From: Cydia pomonella
Lineage: Eukaryota > Arthropoda > Insecta > Lepidoptera > Tortricidae
Direction: 5' to 3'
DNA: 64,000 bases
Assembly: GCF_033807575.1 (NCBI RefSeq)
Contig: NC_084706.1
Span: 23,412,725 to 23,476,724 of the forward strand
How positions within the stretch are numbered: the stretch's first letter is position 1; every line of letters starts with the position of its first letter. The position numbers and the translations under genes are program-made. The notes beneath the pieces are model-generated. The model had not been told where the DNA came from. It saw nothing but the letters and a program-made list of their open reading frames with translations, and ran no database searches. Shown piece after piece: positions 1 through 12,000 of the stretch.

Positions 1-1
1 C

Positions 2-82
2 GGCCAGGCGCCGCAGGCCGTGCCCCCCGCGCCCAGCCCGCAGACCCCCGGCGCGCCGGCCGGCGGGCAGAGCCAGCCGCAG
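2..82 (+). CDS. nej: nej exon: Pro/Gln/Ala-rich linker before TAZ1
   Basis: Twenty-seven in-phase codons rich in Pro, Gln, Ala and Gly, ending at a CAG|GTATGT donor. The frame is fixed by continuity with the next exon. It is the disordered linker between the N-terminal region (outside the window) and TAZ1. Its own 5' boundary cannot be seen. Confidence 0.85.
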
Positions 83-3000
83 GTATGTCTACTACTCGAC
101 TTTGGTCACGTTGGCATTTATGATGAAAATTACATTGTTTAATACCGTAATCAAAACGAGATGCACATTTTTTTGTCATAACGCTTTATTCAGGTGTAGT
201 CAACAGATGAAACCATTGTACCGTTATCGACAAAATAAGGAGCATTGCGAGGCATAGAGGCCACACAAGACTAATTTATATTAGCTCCGTCCAGCAGTGG
301 ATTTCTCAACTGGTGGATGATGAATGAGACGAAAATTTTCACCATATTTTATTCATGATTAATCGGCCCTATCTCCACACTTCGATATACTAATCAATTT
401 TATTACAGGCCGCCACACAAGGCGCGGCGCCGCCCGGCCCCGGCGGCCCCCAACAGGCGCCCTCGGGCTCCATCGCGGACCCAGAGAAGCGCAAGCTCAT
501 CCAGCAACAATTGGTGCTGCTGCTGCACGCGCACAAGTGCCAGCGGCGGGAGTCGCAGAACAACGGCGAGATCTGGCAGTGCACGCTCCCCCACTGCAAG
601 ACCATGAAGGGCGTGCTCAACCATATGATGTCCTGTCAGGTGAGTATCTGAGGGAACCGTGTTACAGATGGTGTCAGCGGCGGAAATAGCAGAACAACGG
701 CGAGATGTGGCAGTGCACGCTTCTTCACTGCAAGACCATGAAGGGTGTGCTCAACCATATGATGTCCTGTCAGGTGAGTATCTGAGGAAACCGTGTTACA
801 GATGTTGTCAGCGGCGGGAGTCGCAGAACAACGGCGAGATCTGGCAGTGTACGCTCCCCCACTACAAGACCATGAAGGGCGTGCTCAACCATATGATGTC
901 CTGTCAGGTGAGTATCTGAGGGAACAGTGTTACAAATGGTGTCAGCGGCGGGAGTCGCAGAACAACGGCGAGATCTGGCAGTGCACGCTCCCCCACTGCA
1001 AGACCATGAAGGGTGTGCTCAACCATATGATGTCCTGTCAGGTTAGTATCTGAGAGAACAGTGTTATAAATGGTGTCCGCGGCGGAAGTAGCAGAACAAC
1101 GGCGACATCTGGCAGTGCATGCTCCCCCACTGCAAGATCATGAACAGTGTGCTCAACCATATGATGTCCTGTGAGGTGAGTATCTGAGAGAACAGTGTTA
1201 CAAATGGTGTCAGCGGCGGGAGTAGTAGAACAACAGCGACATCTGGCAGTGCACGCTCCCCCACTGCAACACCATGAACGGTGTGCTCAACTATATGATG
1301 TCCACACTACGGGAAGATAACAATTTACGGTATCGAACAGAGCACTTGGGTATGCTCAGGTACTCCAGTAGGTGCAGTTTGCAAGTTGTAGGAATAATCT
1401 CCTTTTTTCAATGCAACTTAGGGCTAATTTTAAGCCTATATGATTTTGTTGATCACTAGGTTTTATACACAGATATAATAGATACACCAGATAACGCAAA
1501 TGCATCTACTTCTCGTGTCCGAACCCCGACCAAGCGTCGAGGTTGGCTGTCGCTACTGACAGTCCACCCACGTCAGTTGTTGCAGCCGGACGTCCGCAAA
1601 ATCCTAAAAAATGCCTCGTTGCTTGATAATCAACTGCAACAGCCCAAAAAATCACAACAAAGGCAAAGACATATTTCCTATTACAACTGAGTCATTTTAA
1701 AATGATATTATGCGTTACATATACGTATACATTTTCAAACATTTTTTTAAGAAAGACAGAAAGAACGAAAATAATATTTATTTTGCTTAAATCTATTAAA
1801 ACACATTTACTAATAAAAAATATAAACGTCACTGAAAAGGTCTCCCCTCAGCTTGATGTCAACTTACCTTTCAGGTATCTTGACACTGGTCTTCCGCGGA
1901 GACCTGTCCAAGCGATCGCGTCTGTACGTAAACTTAACTAACATTAAACTAAGTCAAGATTAGGATAGCAATCACAATTTATTGATTTTTTTCAGTTCGA
2001 GCTATTTATAAATTATGTATCACTTATTTTCTCAAGGACATATGTATAGGACTATTTAGAGTTTACCCCGTGGTTCTATGGAAAGAAAATAACAAAAACT
2101 TAATAAAGGTTGGCATTGGCACTTAGAGCAGATTTCTGCAAATTTAAAATGTACTTTTTGTATTTTACTTTAAAAGACAAAATTTTAAGTATTCCAAGTT
2201 ATGATTACAATAATATACCTAAGTCAATTTAGATTAACTTTACATAATTATATTTACAGTACATATGGTGGTACTTTATAGCACTAGTGCGAAAATTAGC
2301 ATATTACATTGCTGTGTCGAACATTTAAAGGGCCATATGTACTGTAAAGCGTTGTACGATACATCAGATACCTGTGCGAATAGGTAATTCGCAACTCGTG
2401 TCGATTTAAAACACTCCCTTCGGTCGTGTTTTAATTTATCGCCACTCGTTTCGAATTTCCTATTTTTCGCACTTGTATCGTAATGTACTATTACATTACA
2501 TGGTGCATTTGCTTTGAGCGTTTGATCTGATGTTGTTTGTTAAGAGATAATGAATATCGGAACAAGCGAACACTGTCGCGCATCGCTTCGACCTCGTGGC
2601 ATAAGCCATTTGTCATTAGTCTGCCAAATTTAGATAAGTGTTGTTCGTACTACGACATATATCAAGGCAGACGAATGATATTAATTATTATAAAATAAAA
2701 ATAAAACAATTTTTAGTTATTAGGCGGCTCCACAGAGAGCGAGCGAGCGAGCACGTACGTGCGAGGCAATTTCCTCACGCACAAATCGGCCAGTGTAGCC
2801 GTGCCTCGGCCGGTTTGTGCGTGAGGAAATTGCCTCGCGCGTATGCTCGATCTGTGTGGACTCTGCTATTTATTAAAACAAACCTTTCCGGGGGCGAATG
2901 CACTAGTCCCAAAACGCACTATTAGTCAATACACTCTAATTTCGCAACGAGTGGGGATAAATTAAAACACGACCGAAGGGAGTGTTTTAATTCTACACGA

Positions 3001-6000
3001 GTTGCGAATTGCCTATTCGCACATGTATCGTACAACATTTTACAGTACATATGGCCCCTTTAAAGTTTTGACATAGTTACGTAATGTGCTAATTATCGCA
3101 CTAGTGCGGTAAAGTAGGACCATATGTACTGTAAAATATTTTATTTATTTATTTATGTACCAGTTTCATTGAAGGGAAAAAGTTGCGAAAAAGATCATTC
3201 GTCTGTCAGAAAATCGATGTCATTCATGTTAATCGATTTGTGATTATGGGCGTGGTTCGCGAGGGAGCGGGGAGCGGGCGAGCGAGACCGCAGATATAAA
3301 ATCTATTAGTATGAGGGAGATAACTGAATCGTAGCGGGGCGGAGGGGCATCGGTGTCTTTGAATCGGTCATTTCCCATCACTAAATTTCCTCTGTGACGT
3401 CATAGCAGGTAGTAAAAAGTCGGCACGCTTGGTTTCAATACAAATCTTTATAATAGGGAATATTACGCGGAACTGCGTAGGGGGCGCCACTATCACAATC
3501 CATCACAATCTGAGGGTTTACCGCGAAACAAAAAATCGAAATTTCGTTTTCTAACCTCTATCACTCTTGCATATTCAAGCGATAAAGAGGCAGATAACTA
3601 AATTTCGATTTTTGCGATAGGACCTTTACAAACAAACAGCCTTGATGCATTAATGTAATATTTTATTATCTGTAAAAACTTGACTAAAACAGTTTAAGGC
3701 AGTGTGTATAAGTTACTCTATGGTTTAGGAAAGGTGCTAGTCCTGCACTCTGGCGGCAGAACATTGCGGTAATAATCCCTATTGCTTCATCTAGTGTATC
3801 TATATTATCTATGGTTTTGTAGCTTATTATATTAACATTATCTTATGCCAGGAAGAATTACATCCTTACAAATCTTACAATGTCAGGTATCATCATGTTT
3901 CTCTTTCTTTCGCAGGCTGGCAAAAACTGTGCAGTTCCTCACTGCTCTTCGTCTCGACAAATCATAAACCACTGGAAACACTGTAATAAGAATGACTGCC
4001 CAGTCTGCCTGCCCCTCAAACAGGCAGACCGGTCTAGAAATAATACACAAATCAATGGTAAGTTAATTGTATATTAGCAGACTAAGTTGTAGGTTCTAGA
4101 TGTAATCCGTAATTAAATAGCAGGCCTGCGAAGCCTGAGCAGATTGGGTTGATTTTGGACACACTTTGTTTAACAAAATGTCGTATAAAGTCGATCGGTG
4201 GGTCGAAAGCCCGACGATGGGTCTCGTACCCGTCCAAAGGCCGAGTTCTGTGGGAGAGCTGGAGGTCCAGCATGGCCGAGTGCGGCCTACATCCGTGCGA
4301 GATATTTTTGAACACTACCCTAAAAATTATAAACTCTCCGATATATTCTCCAGCACTGTTAGAAAAGATTAAAAATTAACCACACCTCTTCACGTTCCAA
4401 GCCAACTTTTTATGTAGATTTTTGCTCCACAAAAAACGCAAGAAACTGTTTTAGACGTGCGTTGAATTGGTAGCCACAATACACTTTTAAACGATATTTA
4501 TATTTTTTTCTTGAATTTAAACAGTTTCAAAAGATAGGTAGCGAACAGATTGTTTTCTTTTTAAGATTAGGTACTTATGTTAATTTAGTTTATTTTTTCA
4601 TTGTGTGCTAACATTTGTCTACTGTCACCGTTTGTGATGACGGATCTTAATACGTTTGCACATAATTTAGTAACATTAAGCAGGTTTAGTCCTATTGTAA
4701 TGATCACCTCTGCAATTTATGTTTCGTACCCTTTTGTTTCTGGATATAAAAAATGGTGGTATTGACACAAGATTGGTTTGCAGCCGCGGCGTCGGCGGCG
4801 CCACCGGGGGTGACGGTGGGGGCGGGGGCGGGGGTGACGGTGGGCGCGGGGGCGGGGGCGGCGGCGGGCGCGGGCGCGCAGCCGGCGCCGGACATGAAGC
4901 GCGCGTACGAGGCGCTGGGCATCGCGTGCCCCACCAGCGTGGGCATGTTCCCGCGCGCGCGCCTGCCCGGCCCGCGGCCGCCGCTGACCGACGTGCAGCC
5001 CGGCGGGCCCATGCAGCCGCTGTTCCAGCACAGCATGCCCGACTCCATGCAGCACCAGCAGCTGGTCAGTGCCGACAAACAAACCCTTAGCTCTCTACCC
5101 GTACCCCTGTTACTGTTGACTATTCGATTGGCCGATTTACTACCTAATCTACTTGCTTTTATAGGGATAAACGATTATTAAAGGTGTTTTATTGTAATTA
5201 ACGTCATTGGTTTCCAAATTGCGGGGCTACAAACGCCAATTTAACGCCTACTACAAATTATTATGTTTCCTTTATTCGTTTAAAACTTTAGGTTAGATTA
5301 TTTATAATATGAAAATAAAAGTAAAATATAAAAACACTTGCATAACAATACAAAATAATCACATCATTATTATTATATTATTATTATTGTGTTTGAGTTT
5401 GTTAGAATTGTCTAGATGAGTATTAGTTGCCTGTTGATAGAAAAGTACAGTCAAATATATAAGCTTGTTTTTTTTAACAAATACTTTATCATTCAAAACT
5501 ACAAACATAAGATGCTGTATTAGAAGTAATAGAACAAATTAAATTATTTTCAGAAAATATTTTAATTTGTTTTTATTTGAAGTAAAAACACTACAATATA
5601 AATTATAAGCTGAAATAAATGTCATATACTAAGAAAAAGTGACTAAGGCCTCCAATGCCCCAGGCGGGAATCGAACCAGCGTCCTCTGCTAGCGCGGCAG
5701 GTGCCTGAGCCACTTTTTTCTTAGTATATGACATTTATTTCAATTTATAAGATGCTTAGTTATCCTAAAATACCCGACATATCAACATCGAGCCAATGCG
5801 ATAAAATCTGAAGGATGTCTTTTCCTATGTATTAAAACGTAATTTAATTTCAGATGGGAGCCGGCACAATCCAACTTCCCGGCGGGCCCGTCACCGCCAA
5901 CCCCGTCTCTGGCACGAAGGAGTGGCACCAGTCTATAACAGCCGATCTCAGAAACCATCTTGTTCATAAACTGTAAGTCCCCTCTAGTCTCGACAATTAT

Positions 6001-9000
6001 ATTCCAGATCTAAGGAAATCATCGAAGTACACGTACACAAAGCAACATGAACGCGGTTAGCGACGTGGGAGTGACAAGTGACAAATCGATTGAGGGTGAC
6101 GAGTGCCAGTCGCCGCTTGGTCGTCGGACGGGGAACCCGTGTTACTCGACGCGCGTGCAATTATTCTCTGTAAATTGATCGTACGATTTTGAGTTTTGAG
6201 TGTACGGACCCTGTTTATTTAAGTTTAACGTGAGTGTGTGAGTGAACGGATGCAATAATTTATTTGCTTGTGCAAATTCTAGTTGTAAAGGTGGAGAACG
6301 AGGAAGGGAGGGTTGAGGAAGTCGGACCGTGCGAGGTCATTTAGATAGGGGACGGCTTTCATAAAACCTATTTTGATAAAGAAGGATGTGATGTGTTCAA
6401 TTTTTCCACAGGGTGCAAGCTATCTTCCCAACGCCAGACCCCACAGCAATGTTAGATAAGAGAATGCACAACCTAGTAGCGTACGCGAGGAAAGTCGAGG
6501 GCGACATGTACGAGATGGCCAGCACGCGCTCAGAGTACTACCACCTGCTGGCCGAGAAGATATACAAGATACAGAAGGAGTTAGAAGAGAAGAGACAGAA
6601 GAGGAAGGAGCAGCAGCTGCAGGCGCAGCAGCAGCAGGGGCTGCAGCAGCCCGGCATGCCTCCCGGTGGCAAGGTATGTGGGAATATTCATTTTGTTTTG
6701 GGAGATTTCGTGTTCTATGCCGAAGGAACCTGACGGTTAGGCTGTAGAGGATTATTATTAGGTTGGGAATGTTAGTTTTATCACTATAATATGGTCATTT
6801 AATATCAGTGCCTGAACAATAAATTGTAAAATCCTTTAGGTTGTCATATCAAGTTTTCTCATAATAGTCAAGTTGTGAGCAATCTTGTGAGCGTTTTGAG
6901 GTGAACTGTACGTTCGCAATAGTTTGTTAAAAAAAACTGATGAGGAGCAAGAAAATCCTGGCATTTCGGCCCTTCATAAGTAAAGTGGCTAGATGCATGT
7001 GTAATTTGTAAGTAGAGAGCAGTCGTGTAACGGTCGGTGTCGCTCCGCAGGTGATGGCGGGCGCGCGGCCCTCGGGCCCCGGCGGGGTGGGCGCCGCGCA
7101 GGGCCCGGGCCCGGGCGCGGGCGCCGGCATGCCGCGGGCGGGCGCGCCGCTCGGCATGCGCATCCCGTCGCCCGGCATGGGCGGGCTGCTGGCGGGCGGC
7201 CGCATGGCCTTCCCCGCCGCGCCGCCCGGGCCCTCGCCCGGCCTGCCGCCCACGCCCAACGGCGCGCAGCCCGGCATGTCTCCCTTCCAGGCCATGGCCT
7301 CGCCCGCGCCCTCCGCGCCCTCCGCCGCGCCGCCGTACGCGCCCCTCCAGACCAACGGGCCCGGCTCCGCGCTCGACCCCGCCCAGCAGCAGCACCAGGT
7401 GCAGCCCGACCAGGCTAAGGTAATAAACACTTCCTGCTTCTTGCGAGTCCATATTTGATGCAATTTTAAAAGTTCATGTATGTTTATTGGAAATGTATTG
7501 GCTCTGTAAGCGCCGAGCAAAATACGTGCGGAACGGAATTTCCAGTCCAGCTTTCCACGCTCATATCAGAAACTAAAAATTATAAATAAACGAGCGAAGT
7601 TGATGTTTTGTAATATTAGTAACGAACGTAACGTCTGTATAGATGCGACTGTCGGGCGGGCCGGCCGCCAGCCCCTTCATGAACCACGCGTTCGGGCGCG
7701 CGTCGCCGTCCCCCGGGCCGGGCGGCGCGGGCGCGGGCGCGCCGCCGCCCGCCACGCCCAGCACGCCGGCGCCGCCCACGCCCGCGCCGGCGCCCTCGCC
7801 GCCGCCCGAGCCGGCGCCCGCGCCCGCGCCCGCGCCCGACGTGCGCATCAAGGACGAGCCCGCCGACCCCGACGTCGGCGGCAAGAACATGCGCGACGAG
7901 CCCGCCGACTCCGCCGCCGCCAACTGCGCCCCGCCGCCGACCAATGACACCTTCGCGCCCGTCAAGCAGGAGATCAAGCAAGAGATTAAGACGGAGATTA
8001 AAGAGGTTAGTGACGATACTAGACTGAAGCTCGATAAATCTACTCACTTAGGGCGAGATTCTAGTAAAGAATTCTTTGTGCCAAACTCGATACAATATTA
8101 AATTTTGTTGGTTTTGCATTCAGGAATTGTAAACTAGTTTTAAGAATAATTCTAAGCTGCATGTTCTTATTGTCTATACCTACCTACCATGTATGTTGTG
8201 GAAACGAATAAAGTTTTATCTATCTATCTATCTAAATTGCGCATTTAGTAAAATAATTACGACGACAAGTGTTAGCAAAATTGTAATAACCGTTGGGTAC
8301 TCCCATGAGATTCAATCGACTATTAAGGTTTTGATGCTAGCTAGATGTAGAGCTCTAAGTGATCTTACCTATTGATACTGGTGCTATCGGTACTGACCGC
8401 CACTGGTCACAGAAACATCTGGATAAAAATTTAAGAGGCTGCTACTTAATCATATTTTGCAATTATAACAACTTTCATTCTATAGTTTCTATATTATATG
8501 CCTTAATTTATTTTCTTAGTTTTTAGCCTGTATTTAGGTGTAAATGACTTATAAATATCGTCGCACCCAGGAGCCCGTGGAAGCCACGAGCAGCGTGGAG
8601 CCGGCCAGCGGTCCGAAGCGCATATTCGTGTTCAAGCCCGAAGACCTGCGCCAAGCCCTCATGCCGACGCTGGAGAAGATGTTCCGCCTGGACGAGTCCT
8701 CGCCCTTCCGCCAGCCCGTGGACGCGCAGGCGCTCGGCATCCCCGACTACTTCGACATCGTCACCAAGCCCATCGACCTGTCCACCATCAAGATGAAGCT
8801 CGACCGCGGCGAGTACAAGGACCCCTGGGAGTACGTGGACGACGTCTGGCTCATGTTCGATAACGCGTGGCTTTATAATAGGAAGAATTCCAGGGTCTAC
8901 AGATACTGTACGAAGGTAAGTACTGAATCTGTATCTCGTTAACTGACAATGTTCGAGTATTATCTATTATGAGAATAACGGTTATTACAAAAATTCTCGT

Positions 9001-12000
9001 CTCTTAAGTCTTCATTACGAGTTGCGGTTACGAACGAAAATAAATGCCATGCAATTTTTTTGAAAGCTCTAGCTAAACATACATAAAATATTTTGTTTAG
9101 TGTTAATATCCAAAGGAGGAAAACGTCGTCCCCTTTCCTCTGAATGGTGGCTTAAGCGCCAGTGACATCCACACTTCCCGATAACGGGCCCGAAATCAGT
9201 TCCGATTTCGGGCCGGATAAGCGTTTTCGTTTCACGGAATATCAGCACATCGTTAACAATATTTAAAATGTAAAAAAATACTTTGTTTTTAATTGCCAAC
9301 AATGTTCAATATTGGATATTTTTGCATATGAAGATATGAACCTTTTTTTTACATTTCAAATATTGTAAACGATAAGCTGATCTTTCGTGAAACGGAGATA
9401 TAATCTCGGATCCGAAATCGGGTCTGATATCAGGCTTGATAAAGTGTGGATGTAATTCCGTCCGATCCGACAGTCCGATCTCGGTCTAGAAAATCATCAT
9501 CATCGTCAAAACATACGATTCTTCGTATGTTTGAATGTAGTAGTTCTGCTCTGATCCATATTTGAATGGCAGCGCCATTGGTTTTGATAAGAGGCCGTCG
9601 TGCGGCGAAGTCCAGCGTTGCTTTAAATATGGGTTGTATAAAAGGTTCAAACTCTAGCAATACGCCCTCCTGTTCCCGCTGTTTTATATCTCGACCATAT
9701 CTAGAGTATAAAGTGTAGTTTATACCACTAACCACACCCCTTACCTGTTTAGCTGTCAGAGGTGTTCGAGCAAGAGATCGACCCGGTGATGCAGAGCCTG
9801 GGCTACTGCTGCGGGCGGAAGTACACGTTCAACCCGCAGGTGCTGTGCTGCTACGGCAAGCAGCTCTGCACCATCCCGAGGGACGCCAAGTACTTCAGCT
9901 ACCAGAACAGGTATGTACACACCGCTCCAGGCACTTCTCTAGGTGTGTTCCTATCTATAATCTGTATCTTTAGGTATTTCAATAAAAGTAAACAAAATCT
10001 ACCTTCAAATGGCTCCGTAAGCCAGTTGAGGGTAGATGAAAACATTACATGATCAGATAATATAGGTTAAAGTCAGGTCGTTAAGGGACAGATCCAGGTG
10101 ATTTTGTATTTGGTTGGTTAACCAATAAATGTTATAACTACCCAAAAATTTACAAATTGATTACTTTTATTTAAATACCTAAAGGTACAGAGTATACGTG
10201 TGTTCGTATCTAGCGAGCACGCACGCATGTTTGCTGTGTTGCGCTAAAGGCGGGATTCCACCAGTGTGCGGCACTGTGCGGCACAAGCATATTCAGTACA
10301 ACATGCTTGTGCCGCATACTGCTGGAATCCCGCCTTAATATAAAGTATGATCTAAATCTGAAGCAAACATGATCGCCCTCGCGGCGTATTCACAATCTGG
10401 ACACACCTTTTCATATAGAAATTTGATATATTGGCTATGTTCCTGTCGCTTTTCGGATGTTATCGGACCGTGGGGCGATCAGCGAAAAGCGTGTAGCGAT
10501 GAGTTAAGATTTTTTTCGCGAGCATTTTATCTTAAACACGTTTTTGACGATATTGACCTAATAGTCATCAACGTCTAACATGCATTTCTTATTCGCGAAC
10601 ATAGCCTATATTCAAAAGGTCCAAATCTTACTATTTCTGAATCTAGTTCAATGAGTTCCTTTTTAATATAAAATGAAGAAATAGATTGTTTTCAATATTT
10701 ACAATTGTTTTAAACTGTGAAAGTGTAAAATTGTTGTCTTACAAATAATACATTGATTTATTGCAATTTATTTGTCCAAACGCTTATAAAAAACATGCGG
10801 CGTGATTATTAATACTCCGATTTCTTTCGTCATAAATAACACATTTTTTCTTGTAAACCATATTACAAAATGTATTGCCTGAAAGCGTTATAAGCGTTTG
10901 AGCAAAATATTTCAAATTGAAATTATTTGAGTCAAAATAGCTCGTTCTAATATCGTCCTTGCGGTTATTAGAATTAAACGTCAATTTTAAATTCAATTAA
11001 TCTCAAATAATTTGAATTATAAAATTATGTGTGAAATCAATTAGCAACCATACATATCAGTGTTTTCTTCAACATCAATGTTCATCCTCTCACTGTTGGT
11101 TTAATTTGGTACTAAAATGTGTGTAGTCATTGTAACAAAGTTTACTTTCACCATTTGCATTCCACAACGGTCCATTTGCTTACCATTTATTTCATATTTT
11201 CTATAGACGAACCATACGCGTGCGCCACAGAATATTGTGTCGTCTGTGTTTGTCGGCGACGAAATTAAAAACACGTAACATTCCTGACGACATACCAAAA
11301 ACAACTTACATAATTTGGTCGAGTTCATTGTTCCCCACCTAACGTCTACGTCACTTAGGACTTTTTAGGAGACAGAAAGGAAAAGTGAGACGGACAAGGA
11401 CTAATAATAATAGCGCTTTCTCTGCTACTCCTACTGAAAGTTCCATAAGACTACTCTGTTCGGTCATTTCCCCCACCTACCACGTCTGATTCAGTTAAAT
11501 ACTGGATTCATTCTTTATTTACATTATCAACATAACGTTGGGCTTGATTTTTCGCAAAGTTACGTTTATCATTTTTACAAAATGGCCATTTTAATTAAAG
11601 ATCGATATCGAAGTCCAACATGTAACAAAGCTCGAATTTATAGATAGCAAAACATTTTTTTCATATTCTTATAATGTGATCATTATAAATAGCTGTTCCT
11701 ATTACATTAGGTGCCTCGGAAACATGAGTATGTGTTACTTGTAATTAAACACATTGCTGTCAGTCAAAAAAGCCATGCAAAATATGTTCTTATTCCCTAA
11801 AAATTAGGTTTAGGTTGCCGTCATTTGATATGCAGACAGTTAGACGTATATTTACATCAACAATTCAAATTTTAACGTGTCTATCGAAAAATCGAAAGAA
11901 ATAACTCCGTCATTTCTGGACCGATTTCGAAAATTATTTTTTTGATTGAATCTATTTATATATATACAGATTGGTCCCGTTTTTGTCAAAACTCAGTTCT

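Noticed and set aside
674..1303. Copies 2-6 of the 134-bp unit as alternative TAZ1 exons
   Set aside because: No convincing acceptor precedes each copy, copy 2 contains an in-frame stop, and reading beyond each donor ends in TGA. They would not give a working zinc finger.
4082..4379. Short overlapping readings of 65-77 codons in the TAZ1-KIX intron
   Set aside because: No recognisable family, no splice context that fits nej, and the same stretch is open on both strands, which suggests composition rather than a gene.
7600..8047. Arg/Gly-rich readings on both strands over the GC-rich CBP exons
   Set aside because: They are frame shadows of strongly GC-biased coding exons; the CBP frame alone joins correctly to its neighbours.
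9430..9735. 101-codon antisense reading upstream of the RING exon
   Set aside because: It overlaps a foldback, has low-complexity Asp runs and resembles no family I know.
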